Assembly (NCBI GenBank): GCA_003669055.1
Contig: RAYB01000003.1
Span: 62,001-126,000, forward strand
Length of the DNA: 64,000 nt
Origin: a bacterium 1XD21-70
Lineage (GTDB): Bacteria > Bacillota > Clostridia > Lachnospirales > Lachnospiraceae
Direction of reading: 5' to 3'
Within the stretch, counting starts at the first letter, position 1. Each line of letters starts with the position of its first letter. The notes below the pieces were generated by a model. It saw nothing but the letters and a program-made list of their open reading frames with translations, ran no database searches and was not told where the DNA came from. Positions 9,130 through 18,270 of the stretch are shown here, in pieces. Both the position numbers and the translations under genes were made by a program.

Positions 9130-9228
9130 ATTCTGCTCCCTCCTGTCCTTTCCCCAAAATACCGCCAGGCAGTGCAAAGCTTCCCTGAACCCTGCATCCG
9201 CCTGGCAAAAGCCTATGTCCTGGCCGCC

Positions 9229-9651
9229 TTATATCCTGACTGTCATGGTAATCGTTGTCCCCACACCGATCCGGGTCTCAATCACCATATCGTCGGTATA
9301 CTTTTTCATATTCGGCAGGCCCATCCCGGCGCCAAAGCCAAGGCTCCTCACCTCATCCGGCGCCGTGGAATACCCTGCCTTCATCGCCTGCTCCACATCC
9401 GGGATTCCCGGCCCCACATCTGCCAGGGTCATCTTAATCTGCACCGGCGTGATCTCCACTGTGATCCCCCCGCCATTAGCATGGATCACCATATTAATCT
9501 CGCCTTCATACATGGCAATAGCCACCTTGCGGATCACCTCCGGGCTGACCCCCAGCTGCTTTAACTTGCCCTTCACATCGCTGCTGGCCTCCCCTGCCCT
9601 GGTGAAGTCGTCCGGAGAAATCTCATATTTCAGAACAATTGCCTCATCCAT
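9229..9651 (-). CDS. Anti-sigma-factor-like HATPase (RsbW/SpoIIAB type)
   Basis: A 140-residue stand-alone GHKL ATP-binding domain. The N box (YEGEINMVIHA), G1 box (DVGPGIP) and G2 box (GFGAGMGLPNMKK) are complete, but there is no dimerisation/phosphoacceptor domain. It resembles RsbW/SpoIIAB kinases, which phosphorylate partner proteins on Ser. It follows the DRTGG gene with overlapping stop and start (TGATG) and precedes the hydrogenase-like protein, so the three are likely made together. Its protein target is unknown. Confidence 0.85.
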   Translation of the reverse strand: MDEAIVLKYEISPDDFTRAGEASSDVKGKLKQLGVSPEVIRKVAIAMYEGEINMVIHANGGGITVEITPVQIKMTLADVGPGIPDVEQAMKAGYSTAPDEVRSLGFGAGMGLPNMKKYTDDMVIETRIGVGTTITMTVRI

Positions 9652-9998
9652 CAGATCGCACCTCCTCCCAGGCCGGCCTTATACAGCATCCCACAGGAGG
9701 AAAACATCCGGTGCCCGGTCTCAAGCACGATGATCTCCCTCTCCCTTGCCATATCGATAATCGTCTCGTCCGGCTTCTTCCCCCGCACAAACACCAGGCA
9801 CACGATGTCCAGCATCTCCGCCGTGCGGATCACCTGGGGATTGCAAAGGCCTGTCAGCAGAACCGAGTGGTCTTTGGAAAATGCCAGCACATCGCTCATC
9901 ATATCCGAACCGCAGGCGCTTCTCACCTCCCTGTCCATAAACTCTTCCCCCGTCAGCACCCGCGCCCCCAAGATCTCCTTTACATCTTTTACTGTCAT
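9651..9998 (-). CDS. DRTGG-domain protein (first copy)
   Basis: A 115-residue DRTGG protein, the first gene of the leftward arm. It has the usual KDVKEILGARVLTG start, the RSACGSDMMSDVLAF core and LLTGLCNPQVIRTAEM. AAAGGAGGGCTGGAT precedes the ATG. It is divergent from the NuoE-like gene across a gap of about 280 bp, so the two arms may be co-regulated. Confidence 0.85.
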   Translation of the reverse strand: MTVKDVKEILGARVLTGEEFMDREVRSACGSDMMSDVLAFSKDHSVLLTGLCNPQVIRTAEMLDIVCLVFVRGKKPDETIIDMAREREIIVLETGHRMFSSCGMLYKAGLGGGAI

Positions 9999-10281
9999 AT
10001 CCAGCCCTCCTTTTCCATTTGCCTTTCACAGCTGTCTGTTTTTTAACCAGAGATACCCGCCTGATTTCCAAAAAAACCCTTCATTTACAGCTTCTCCCAA
10101 CCCAAACCGTCAATTTGCTATACTAAGAATACCATTGAAAAGACGAATTATCAATGTTTTTTATCGATATGTTTTTAACGTGAATGATAACTATTTATTT
10201 ACTATGGATTTTTTATCACTTTCATGGTAAAATGTTGGTACATTTAACAAAAAGTATCATTAACCAGAAGGAGGATGAGAC
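9999..10281. promoter_or_regulatory. Divergent control region between the two hydrogenase arms
   Basis: AT-rich 283-bp gap with no ORF of its own. A TAAAAT at 10228-10233 could be the -10 of the rightward operon, but no good -35 is spaced to it. The stretch contains several ATGATAA/TTATCA-type words but no clean dyad. I could not place the leftward promoter. Confidence 0.45.
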
Positions 10282-10776
10282 ATGGCTTGCAAAAAAGAAG
10301 GAGTTCCTTTCAGCGGGACCCCGGAGCAGGAAGCCGCTTTAAAGAAAGTCATCGCCGAGCTGAAAGGTACCAAGGGTGCTTTGATGCCCATCATGCAGCA
10401 GGCGCAGGAGATTTACGGCTATCTCCCCATCGAAGTTCAGACCATGATCTCCGACGAGACGGGTATCCCGCTGGAGAAGATTTATGGCATTGCAACCTTT
10501 TATACCCAATTTGCCCTGCAGCCTAAGGGTAAGTACCAGATTTCCGTATGTCTTGGAACCGCATGTTATGTGAAAGGCTCCGCTGCTATTTTCAGCAAAT
10601 TGGAGGAACTTCTTGGCATCACCAACGGACAATGCACCCCGGACGGCAAATTTTCCCTGGATTCCTGCCGTTGTGTCGGTGCCTGCGGCCTTGCCCCTGT
10701 CATGATGATCAATGATGAAGTTTACGGACGGCTGGTGCCGGACGACATCCCAGGCATCCTGGCCAAATACCAGTAA
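10282..10776 (+). CDS. NuoE-like [2Fe-2S] subunit of the NAD-dependent hydrogenase (HydC)
   Basis: A 164-residue thioredoxin-like ferredoxin subunit. The four cluster ligands are visible as CLGTAC and CRCVGAC, the C-x4-C / C-x3-C pattern of NuoE/HydC. The N-terminal helical domain includes LMPIMQQAQEIYGYLP. It should bind NuoF and pass electrons in the trimeric hydrogenase. AGAAGGAGGATGAGAC precedes the ATG. It is first in a rightward operon with a HATPase gene, a 2Fe-2S protein, NuoF and HydA. Confidence 0.93.
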   Translation: MACKKEGVPFSGTPEQEAALKKVIAELKGTKGALMPIMQQAQEIYGYLPIEVQTMISDETGIPLEKIYGIATFYTQFALQPKGKYQISVCLGTACYVKGSAAIFSKLEELLGITNGQCTPDGKFSLDSCRCVGACGLAPVMMINDEVYGRLVPDDIPGILAKYQ

Positions 10777-10784
10777 CGCCTATG

Positions 10785-11339
10785 ATGACCGAGATTTCCT
10801 TAAACGTCCTGGATGTGGCAGAGAATTCCACCCGGGCAGGCGCATCCTTGGTGCAGATCACGGTGGCGGCGGACACTGCAGCGGACCGGCTGAACATTAC
10901 CATTGCCGACAACGGCTGCGGCATGACCCCAGAGCAGGTGGCGCAGGTGACAGACCCGTTCTTCACCAGCCGGACCACCCGCAAGGTAGGGCTGGGGGTT
11001 CCTTTTTTTAAATATGCGGCAGAAGCGGCGGGCGGCTCCTTTTCCATTGAATCAGAGCCTGGCGCCGGAACCACAGTGACGGCAGTGTTTGTCCTGTCCC
11101 ACATCGACCGGATGCCCCTAGGCGATATCACGAGCACCATACATACCCTGGTGGTCTATCACCCGGAGACGGACTTTGTGTACCGGTATCACTATGACGG
11201 CCGGTCTTTTACCCTGGACACGAGGGAATTTAAGGAAGTGCTGGAGGGTGTTCCCTTTGACACCCCAGAGATTTCCGCGTATATTCTGGATTATCTGACC
11301 GAGAATAAACTGGAAACTGACGGCGGCGCCGTGTACTAA
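10785..11339 (+). CDS. Histidine-kinase-like ATP-binding protein of the hydrogenase operon
   Basis: A GHKL ATPase domain of about 184 residues: N box VLDVAENSTRAGA, G1 box DNGCGM, G2 region KVGLGVPFFKYAAEAAGG. There is no phosphoacceptor helix. The C-terminal 60 residues (HTLVVYHPETDFVYRYHYDG) are an extra piece common to this operon's homologs. An ATG 3 bases upstream is equally possible. It lies 5-8 bp after the NuoE gene. It probably regulates or matures the hydrogenase together with the related HATPase on the other arm, but that is inference. Confidence 0.8.
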   Translation: MTEISLNVLDVAENSTRAGASLVQITVAADTAADRLNITIADNGCGMTPEQVAQVTDPFFTSRTTRKVGLGVPFFKYAAEAAGGSFSIESEPGAGTTVTAVFVLSHIDRMPLGDITSTIHTLVVYHPETDFVYRYHYDGRSFTLDTREFKEVLEGVPFDTPEISAYILDYLTENKLETDGGAVY

Positions 11340-11386
11340 AACGTGCGCCAGATTAAATTGTCATAATTTGGAGGATATTACATACT

Positions 11387-11764
11387 ATGAAAAGCCTTGA
11401 AGAGTTAAAAGCCATCCGCAATAAGATGCAGGGACAGGTAGGCCTGCGGGCGGAAGACAGCAACCAGACCCGTGTTGTAGTCGGCATGGCCACCTGCGGG
11501 ATTGCCAGCGGCGCCCGCCCGGTGTTGAATGCCCTGTCCGGGCTGGTGCAGGAGAAGGGGCTCACCGGCAAAGTGGCCGTGACCCAGACCGGCTGTATCG
11601 GCCTGTGCCAGTATGAACCCATCGTGGAAGTGATGGAACCCGGCAAATCCAAGATTACCTATATTAAGATGAATCCCGACAAAGCTGCTGAAATCGTGGA
11701 GCGCCATCTGATCGGGGGACATGTGGTAGAAGAATACACCCTGAATTCAGCAGACATCAAATAG
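11387..11764 (+). CDS. (2Fe-2S) thioredoxin-like ferredoxin of the hydrogenase operon
   Basis: A 125-residue free-standing version of the thioredoxin-like [2Fe-2S] domain that also opens NuoF. Cluster cysteines are in GMATCGIASGA and TQTGCIGLCQYEP. It likely acts as an electron carrier or extra subunit of the NADH/ferredoxin-linked hydrogenase. GGAGGATATTACATACT precedes the ATG, giving a long but acceptable spacing. It ends 22 bp before the NuoF gene. Confidence 0.9.
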   Translation: MKSLEELKAIRNKMQGQVGLRAEDSNQTRVVVGMATCGIASGARPVLNALSGLVQEKGLTGKVAVTQTGCIGLCQYEPIVEVMEPGKSKITYIKMNPDKAAEIVERHLIGGHVVEEYTLNSADIK

Positions 11765-11786
11765 CATTGTTCAAAGGAGGACAAAA

Positions 11787-13574
11787 ATGTATCGTTCACA
11801 TGTATTGGTCTGCGGCGGAACAGGATGTACTTCCTCCGGCAGCCAGCAGATAATGGAAGCACTGAAGGCGGAGATTGAAAAAGCCGGCCTGCAGGACGAG
11901 GTTTCCGTCGTCCAGACCGGATGCCATGGCCTCTGTGCCCTGGGGCCGATTATGATTATCTATCCGGATGCCAGCTTCTACTCAATGGTGAAGGTGGAGG
12001 ATATTCCGGAGATTGTATCTGAGCATCTGTTAAAGGGGCGCGTGGTGACCCGCCTTCTGTATCAGGAGACCGTGACCCAGTCAGGCGTCAAGTCCCTGGT
12101 CGATACCGATTTCTACAAGAAACAGCACCGTGTTGCCCTGCGCAACTGCGGTGTCATCAATCCCGAGGTCATTGAAGAATACATCGGAACCGGCGGCTAC
12201 GCTGCCCTGGGCAAGGTACTGACCGAGATGACTCCCGACGATGTCATCCAATGCCTGATGGATTCCGGCCTGCGCGGCAGAGGCGGCGGCGGCTTCCCCA
12301 CCGGTCTCAAGTGGAAGCTGGCCAAGCAAAATGACGCGGACCAGAAGTATGTCTGCTGTAATGCGGACGAGGGAGACCCCGGAGCATTCATGGACCGTTC
12401 CGTATTGGAGGGCGACCCCCATTCCGTGCTGGAAGCCATGGCCATCGCCGGCTATGCCATCGGGGCAAACCAGGGTTACATATATGTCCGCGCGGAGTAT
12501 CCCATTGCTGTGGAACGCCTAAAGATTGCCATCAGCCAGGCAAGGGAGATGGAACTTCTGGGCAAGGATATCTTCGGCACCGGCTTTGACTTTGACATTG
12601 ACCTGCGCTTAGGCGCCGGGGCATTCGTCTGCGGTGAGGAGACCGCGCTGATGCATTCCATCGAGGGCAACCGCGGCGAGCCGAAGCCAAGGCCTCCGTT
12701 CCCGGCGCAGAAAGGCTTGTTCGGCAAGCCCACCATCCTCAACAACGTAGAAACCTATGCCAATATTCCGCAGATCATCCTCAACGGCCCCGAATGGTTC
12801 GCCTCCATGGGTACGGAGAAGTCCAAGGGCACCAAGGTCTTCGCCCTCGGCGGCAAGATCCACAACACCGGCCTGGTGGAAATCCCCATGGGTACCACAC
12901 TGCGCGAGGTGATTGAAGAGATCGGCGGCGGCATCCCGAACGGTAAAAAGTTCAAAGCGGCGCAGACCGGCGGGCCTTCCGGCGGATGCATCCCTTATGA
13001 GCATTTCGATATCCCCATCGACTATGACAACCTGATTTCCATCGGATCCATGATGGGTTCCGGCGGCCTGATCGTCATGGACGAGGATGACTGTATGGTA
13101 GATATCGCCAAATTCTTCCTGGAATTCACGGTTGAGGAATCCTGCGGCAAATGTACCCCCTGCCGTGTCGGCACCAAGCGGCTCTTAGAGATGCTCACCA
13201 AGATCACCAAGGGCCAGGCCACCATGGAGGATCTGGACAAACTGGAAGAACTCTGCTACTACATCAAGGAGAATTCCGCCTGTGCCCTCGGCCAGACCGC
13301 ACCCAACCCGGTGCTGTCCACGCTCCGCTATTTCCGTGACGAGTACGAGGCCCATGTCAAGGATAAGAGATGCCCGGCCGGCGTATGTAAGGCGCTTCTC
13401 TCCTACCATATCGATGCTGACAAGTGCCGCGGCTGTACCTTGTGTGCGCGTAACTGTCCCAACAACGCCATCAACGGCACGGTCCGCAATCCGCACATCA
13501 TTGATCAGGAGAAGTGTATCAAGTGCGGTGCTTGTATGGAGAAGTGTAAATTTGGCGCTATCTACAAACAGTAA
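11787..13574 (+). CDS. NuoF-like NADH-binding flavoprotein subunit (HydB)
   Basis: 595 residues with the full HydB order: an N-terminal [2Fe-2S] domain (CGGTGCTSSGS, TGCHGLC), the FMN/NADH domain (GLRGRGGGGFPTG near residue 165; CNADEGDPGAFMDR near 191), the NuoF 4Fe-4S site (SCGKCTPCR near 455), and two C-terminal ferredoxin motifs (CRGCTLCARNCP, CIKCGACMEKCK). It oxidises or reduces NAD(H) and splits electrons with HydA/HydC. AAAGGAGGACAAAA precedes the ATG. In this family electron bifurcation with ferredoxin is common, but it is not proven by sequence. Confidence 0.95.
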   Translation: MYRSHVLVCGGTGCTSSGSQQIMEALKAEIEKAGLQDEVSVVQTGCHGLCALGPIMIIYPDASFYSMVKVEDIPEIVSEHLLKGRVVTRLLYQETVTQSGVKSLVDTDFYKKQHRVALRNCGVINPEVIEEYIGTGGYAALGKVLTEMTPDDVIQCLMDSGLRGRGGGGFPTGLKWKLAKQNDADQKYVCCNADEGDPGAFMDRSVLEGDPHSVLEAMAIAGYAIGANQGYIYVRAEYPIAVERLKIAISQAREMELLGKDIFGTGFDFDIDLRLGAGAFVCGEETALMHSIEGNRGEPKPRPPFPAQKGLFGKPTILNNVETYANIPQIILNGPEWFASMGTEKSKGTKVFALGGKIHNTGLVEIPMGTTLREVIEEIGGGIPNGKKFKAAQTGGPSGGCIPYEHFDIPIDYDNLISIGSMMGSGGLIVMDEDDCMVDIAKFFLEFTVEESCGKCTPCRVGTKRLLEMLTKITKGQATMEDLDKLEELCYYIKENSACALGQTAPNPVLSTLRYFRDEYEAHVKDKRCPAGVCKALLSYHIDADKCRGCTLCARNCPNNAINGTVRNPHIIDQEKCIKCGACMEKCKFGAIYKQ

Positions 13575-13590
13575 CTGAAGGAGAATGGAT

Positions 13591-15339
13591 ATGGAGAATA
13601 TTACGATTAAAATTAACGGCATAGAAGTAAGTGCCCCCAAAGGCTCCACCATACTGGAAGCCGCCCGGCTGGCCCATATCGAGATCCCGACTCTCTGCTA
13701 TCTGAAAGAGATCAACGAGATCGCTGCCTGCCGGATGTGCGTGGTGGAAGTCAAGGGTGCCAGAAGCCTGGTTGCTGCCTGCGTCTATCCGATCAATGAG
13801 AATATGGAAGTATGGACCAACACCCCCAAGGTGCTGGAATCCCGCAAAAAGACGCTGCAGCTTCTGCTATCCAACCACGACCGCAAGTGTTTGTCCTGCG
13901 TGCGCAGCGGCAACTGCGAACTGCAGCAGCTGGCCAAAGAACTTGGCGTGGATGAGGAGAACAAATACGACGGCGAGCGCACCCCGTCCTGCATTGACGA
14001 CAGCGCCACCCATATGATCCGCGACAACAGCAAATGTATCCTCTGCCGCCGCTGCTCGGCCGTCTGTGAGAAGATCCAGGGCATCGGCGTAATCGGCCCG
14101 AACCAGCGCGGCTTCGCTACCTTTATCGGCTCCGCCTTTGACATGGGCTTAGGCGAGACCAGCTGCGTATCCTGCGGCCAGTGTATCGCTGTCTGCCCCA
14201 CCGGAGCCTTACAGGAGAAATCCCAGATCGATGACGTATTAGCCGCCATCGCTGATCCCTCCAAGCACGTAATCGTGCAGACTGCCCCTGCCGTCCGCGC
14301 CGGGCTGGGCGAGGAATTCGGCTACCCCATCGGCACCAATGTGGAAGGCAAGATGGCTGCCGCCCTTAGAAGGATCGGCTTTGACAAGGTATTCGACACC
14401 GACTTCAGCGCCGACCTCACCATCATGGAGGAGGCCCACGAATTCCTTGACCGGGTACAGAACGGCGGCGTCCTTCCGCTGATCACCTCCTGTTCCCCGG
14501 GATGGATCAAGTATTGTGAGCATTACTTCCCGGACATGACCGAAAACCTTTCCAGCTGTAAGTCCCCGCAGCAGATGTTTGGCGCTATTGCCAAGTCCTA
14601 CTATGCGGAAAAGACGGGCTTGAAGCCGGAGGATATCGTATCGGTGTCCATCATGCCCTGTACTGCCAAAAAGTTCGAGGTACAGCGTCCCAACCAGGCT
14701 GCCAACGGCGTGCCGGATGTGGACATTTCCCTGACCACCCGTGAACTTGCCCGTATGATCAAGCGCGTGGGGCTGAAATTCACCGAACTGCCGGATGAAG
14801 GCTTCGATGCGCCTCTCGGCCTTGGCACCGGCGCCGCCGTGATCTTCGGCGCTACCGGCGGCGTGATGGAAGCCGCCCTGCGTACCGCAGTGGAGACCCT
14901 GACCGGCGAGGAACTGGCCAGCGTGGACTTCACAGAAGTGCGCGGTACCGAAGGCATCAAGGAAGCCACCTACCACGTGGCAGATATGGATGTCAAGGTA
15001 GCTGTGGCCTCCGGCCTAGGCAACGCCAGGAAACTTCTGAACATGGTGAAATCCGGCGAAGCCAACTACCACTTCATCGAGATCATGGGCTGCCCGGGCG
15101 GATGCGTCAACGGCGGCGGCCAGCCGCAGCAGCCTGGTTATGTGCGCAACACCGTGGACATCCGCGCCCTGCGTGCAAAAGTGCTGTACGATTCCGACAA
15201 AGACAACCCGATCCGCAAGTCCCATGAGAATCCGGCAATCAAGGAATTGTACGATACCTATCTGGGCAAACCGGGAAGTTCAAAAGCACATCATCTGCTT
15301 CATACGACCTATGTGAAGAGAAAGATTAACGAAATTTGA
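13591..15339 (+). CDS. hydA: NAD-dependent [FeFe]-hydrogenase catalytic subunit (group A, HydA)
   Basis: 582 residues. An N-terminal [2Fe-2S] plant-type domain (CYLKEINEIAACRMC), a His-ligated 4Fe-4S motif (HDRKCLSCVRSGNC) and two 4Fe-4S motifs (CILCRRCSAVCEK, CVSCGQCIAVCP) lead to the H-cluster domain: TSCSPGW, MPCTAKKFE and EIMGCPGGCVNGGGQP. It makes or uses H2. The second residue after the first H-cluster Cys is Ser where the model enzyme CpI has Cys299. I prefer the ATG at 13591 because AAGGAG abuts the ATG at 13585. It is the last gene of the operon, before a strong terminator. Confidence 0.95.
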   Translation: MENITIKINGIEVSAPKGSTILEAARLAHIEIPTLCYLKEINEIAACRMCVVEVKGARSLVAACVYPINENMEVWTNTPKVLESRKKTLQLLLSNHDRKCLSCVRSGNCELQQLAKELGVDEENKYDGERTPSCIDDSATHMIRDNSKCILCRRCSAVCEKIQGIGVIGPNQRGFATFIGSAFDMGLGETSCVSCGQCIAVCPTGALQEKSQIDDVLAAIADPSKHVIVQTAPAVRAGLGEEFGYPIGTNVEGKMAAALRRIGFDKVFDTDFSADLTIMEEAHEFLDRVQNGGVLPLITSCSPGWIKYCEHYFPDMTENLSSCKSPQQMFGAIAKSYYAEKTGLKPEDIVSVSIMPCTAKKFEVQRPNQAANGVPDVDISLTTRELARMIKRVGLKFTELPDEGFDAPLGLGTGAAVIFGATGGVMEAALRTAVETLTGEELASVDFTEVRGTEGIKEATYHVADMDVKVAVASGLGNARKLLNMVKSGEANYHFIEIMGCPGGCVNGGGQPQQPGYVRNTVDIRALRAKVLYDSDKDNPIRKSHENPAIKELYDTYLGKPGSSKAHHLLHTTYVKRKINEI

Positions 15340-15358
15340 TTTTCTGTTAGATAAAAAA

Positions 15359-15398
15359 AGCCGCCCCTTCGGAGAAAGTCCGAAGGGGCGGCTCTTTT
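15359..15398 (+). terminator. Rho-independent terminator of the hydrogenase operon
   Basis: A perfect 15-bp stem (AGCCGCCCCTTCGGA with its complement) around a 5-nt GAAAG loop, followed by CTTTT. It is 20 bp after the hydA stop. Confidence 0.95.
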
Positions 15399-15440
15399 GG
15401 TTCTGTGAACTTTGCAGTTTCCTTGCCATACTATTCTTCG

Positions 15441-15863
15441 TTAGTCCGGCGCACTAGGGTCCGCATCATCCGCCCGGCCATCGGCCACCTGCTTATCCTG
15501 TGCACCTTTGCCGGGCTTTTCTTCCCCCCGCTTACCCCCACCCGCCAAATCATAGCTTTCCGCAATCATACGTTTCACCACATCATCCGGAATGCTGCCA
15601 TCCAATATAACCGTGTTCCAATGTTTCTTGTTCTGGTGGTATCCCGGCAAAACGGAAGGATAGGCTGTACGCCAGAAATCCCTCCACTCCGGATCCACCT
15701 TCACATTGACCCGGATGCTTCCATCCATCTCATAAGTCCAGGCAAATGCCCGCTTGTTCTTCCGAATCCGCACCAGCACCCAGTTACTGTCATGAAACGG
15801 GGTATCAATATAGGTGCCCGGCAAGGTCAGGGCATAGTCCAGCACTTGTTTTCGTTCAGTCAT
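15441..15863 (-). CDS. MmcQ/YjbR-family protein
   Basis: A 140-residue protein of the MmcQ/YjbR fold (double-wing CyaY-like). The core runs from LDYALTLPGTYIDTPF to HWNTVILDGSIPDDVVKRMI, with the usual YHQNKKHWNTV motif. A charged, probably disordered C-terminal tail of about 28 residues follows. Members are annotated as DNA-binding but their role is unknown. AAGGAGGCTAACC precedes the ATG, and an extended -10 (TGATATAAT) lies near 15916-15924. Confidence 0.85.
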   Translation of the reverse strand: MTERKQVLDYALTLPGTYIDTPFHDSNWVLVRIRKNKRAFAWTYEMDGSIRVNVKVDPEWRDFWRTAYPSVLPGYHQNKKHWNTVILDGSIPDDVVKRMIAESYDLAGGGKRGEEKPGKGAQDKQVADGRADDADPSAPD

Positions 15864-15954
15864 GGTTAGCCTCCTTGGAGCAATGAACTTGTTAAAATTA
15901 TCGTTAATTGATCTTATTATATCACATGGCAGAATAGATAAAAAGCAAATACTA

Positions 15955-16674
15955 TCAAATCATCAGATGCAGAACATGATTACTAAATACAGGTATTCCA
16001 AAATATTTTGACATCACATGGAGAACCGGTTCATTTGCTAATTGAGTCCCATAAAACAAATAATATATCCTCTCTTCATAAAGCATCTGTAACGTCTGTC
16101 CTATTAGATAGGTAAAATACCCCCTCCGTTGAAATGATTTTCCTATTGCCGCCAAGCCAACTACGGCAGAGTTGTCTTCCTTATATTTAACCGTTATATA
16201 TCCCACAACAGTATCCGCCTGGGATAACACCATTACCTTATCAGCAAAACCATCACAAGAATTATTTATCCACTCGATATAATATTTATCGCATCTATGT
16301 TTTGGCAGCTTATCATCTGAATGAAATTGATCTAAGCTATATGCGTCTCTGGCAATGCACCCAATTTGTAGCCTGTCTTTATTTTCAAATTTACGGTATT
16401 CTATGTTATCCAAAAGGTTACAACTAATAGATTTGGTACTTAATCGATATACTAACTGGGTATCTACCAGTCTAAATCCACTCTGAAGCAAAATATTAGT
16501 CGCTTTCTTAGAAGCAGTTGGAACTTTCATATTAAGATGCTGATATCCCTTTTCTTTGGCTGTGTATATTATGTTGTTTACATCTTCACTCCTTATTGAA
16601 TCTGGTATCCCAACAACATTTCCCATCACTATTCCAAAAATATCACTATTAAATTTATCAAATTCGATCCTCAT
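15955..16674 (-). CDS. GNAT-family N-acetyltransferase of the polysaccharide operon
   Basis: About 239 residues. The C-terminal half has the GNAT core: VVGYITVKYKEDNSAVVGLA, then the acetyl-CoA loop AIGKSFQRRGYFTYLIGQTL. The N-terminal half resembles WecD/PseH-like enzymes that acetylate amino-sugars. As the last gene of a nonulosonate operon it may acetylate a sugar amine. The ATG at 16674 follows AAGAAGGAAAACACTGAA; ATG 16701 and TTG 16725 are possible upstream starts with weaker signals. AT-rich like its neighbours. Confidence 0.75.
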   Translation of the reverse strand: MRIEFDKFNSDIFGIVMGNVVGIPDSIRSEDVNNIIYTAKEKGYQHLNMKVPTASKKATNILLQSGFRLVDTQLVYRLSTKSISCNLLDNIEYRKFENKDRLQIGCIARDAYSLDQFHSDDKLPKHRCDKYYIEWINNSCDGFADKVMVLSQADTVVGYITVKYKEDNSAVVGLAAIGKSFQRRGYFTYLIGQTLQMLYEERIYYLFYGTQLANEPVLHVMSKYFGIPVFSNHVLHLMI

Positions 16675-16804
16675 TTCAGTGTTTTCCTTCTTTACAGTCA
16701 TTTCATCCAAACTCGTCTTCCTCAATATCCGGCCTATTTAGCCACTTCAGGATCTCTAAATCTTCCTATCCCCTCAAATCAAATCTCCTATAAAATACCA
16801 AAAA

Positions 16805-18244
16805 TCATTTTTTTATCTGTTTTTTGACAGCACTTATTAATAGTAATGCGCTCTCATTTTTCATCATCAAGGCTACACCTCCATAGGCCAATGCACCTAT
16901 ACAAACAGACAGTGACAAACAAAATATAGAATTGTGTATGCAAACCTTCAAACATATTACTATGAAGGACATAATTAAAGATGCTGCTATTATGGATATA
17001 ATCTCATTTTTATTTATGCTAAATAATTTATTCTTTATAATATATCTTGTTTGGTATATTGATACAAATAATTCTGTTACTACAGAGGCAATAGCGACAC
17101 CATCCTGCTTTAGAGGGAGCAGCAAAGCACAATTAAGGCAAATATTTGCTATTGCACCAATAATTGTAGATTTCAGCATTATGGTTTCACTACCAATGGT
17201 TATAAGTACCTGTGAACCGACAAAATTACTAATTGCCACAGATATGATTGAAACGGATAAAATTGCCAGTGTACTCCCTGCTGGTTCAAATGCAAAACCA
17301 AACATAAGCACAATGAAGTAATCCGACAATAAAATTACGCCAACTGCAACAGGCACTGTTAGGAAAAAAAGGATGCCTATCCCCTTTTTAATTAACTCCT
17401 TGAATTCTTCCATTCGCCCGCTGGCGTAGTAATTACTCAGCCGTGGAAGAAAAACCGCACAAACCGCAACTATCACGGTTCTCAATACACTTACACACTT
17501 GAACGCATTTGAGTAGTATCCGATATTTTCTTCTGAATGAAACAAATCTAACAATGATACATCAGCAAGAGTATATACTTCAACTGCTACAGATGCGCCC
17601 AATAAAACAAAAATAGGCTTTAAATGTTGTTTAAAACACAATTCTTTTATGGTAAATGATGTCAATTTCCAAATATGAATAATATTAAAAAAATTATTAG
17701 CGCCAACAGTAAGTGCAAGAATTAATGCATACAGCACAAAGTCCTTCCTGCTCCTCACACACACTACAATCAAAATGAGTGATCCAAATTTCACCAATGT
17801 ATTTCGCAGCATAATATATTTATACTGTTCCATCCCTTGGTAAAACCAATCCACGTTAATATAATTCAATAAAATAGAAAATCCAGTAACAAAATAAAGA
17901 TCACTGCAATTACCTGATATAGGTAAAAACATCATATAATAAGCAACTAAACAAAATGTTGTTGAAATGGCATTGATAATAAATAATTCCGAAAAGGTCT
18001 TAGATGTAGTATCTTTTTCTTTGGATTTTTCAGCTATTTTTTTAATTCCATATGTAGGAATGCCTAATGCAGCAAAATATGTAAAATATTTTACAGAGTT
18101 TTGTGCTGCCGCAATCGCCCCTATTCCATCCGCCAGTAAAATCCTTGAAATATACATAGATGTTACAAACAGAAAAATGACATTTAGGACTTTATATATA
18201 ACATTAAATAATGAATTTTTAATAAGGGTATTATTCTCAGGCAT
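16805..18244 (-). CDS. Polysaccharide flippase (Wzx/MATE-type)
   Basis: A 479-residue membrane protein with about 12-14 hydrophobic segments and the Wzx pattern: N-terminal NSLFNVIYKVLNVIFLFVTS, SRILLADGIGAIAAAQNSVKYF near residue 45, INVDWFYQGMEQYKYIMLRN near 130. It should flip lipid-linked repeat units across the membrane. CGGAGAATGATA precedes the ATG at 18244; the TTG at 18274 has no good site. Its start overlaps the end region of the CMP-sugar synthetase gene upstream, indicating coupling. Confidence 0.92.
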   Translation of the reverse strand: MPENNTLIKNSLFNVIYKVLNVIFLFVTSMYISRILLADGIGAIAAAQNSVKYFTYFAALGIPTYGIKKIAEKSKEKDTTSKTFSELFIINAISTTFCLVAYYMMFLPISGNCSDLYFVTGFSILLNYINVDWFYQGMEQYKYIMLRNTLVKFGSLILIVVCVRSRKDFVLYALILALTVGANNFFNIIHIWKLTSFTIKELCFKQHLKPIFVLLGASVAVEVYTLADVSLLDLFHSEENIGYYSNAFKCVSVLRTVIVAVCAVFLPRLSNYYASGRMEEFKELIKKGIGILFFLTVPVAVGVILLSDYFIVLMFGFAFEPAGSTLAILSVSIISVAISNFVGSQVLITIGSETIMLKSTIIGAIANICLNCALLLPLKQDGVAIASVVTELFVSIYQTRYIIKNKLFSINKNEIISIIAASLIMSFIVICLKVCIHNSIFCLSLSVCIGALAYGGVALMMKNESALLLISAVKKQIKK

Positions 18245-18270
18245 TATCATTCTCCGGACATCATTTATAC

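Noticed and set aside
10201-10260. A TGTTGG...TTAACAA stretch that might be a Rex (redox) operator before the hydrogenase operon.
   Set aside because: Only one half fits the TTGTTAA-N4-TTAACAA consensus and the spacing is off by one base, so I do not call it.
15864-16800. A recombinase or transposase gene near the polysaccharide operon that could serve the switch.
   Set aside because: I looked through all coding frames in the window and found no tyrosine or serine recombinase or transposase, so a trans-acting enzyme has to be assumed.
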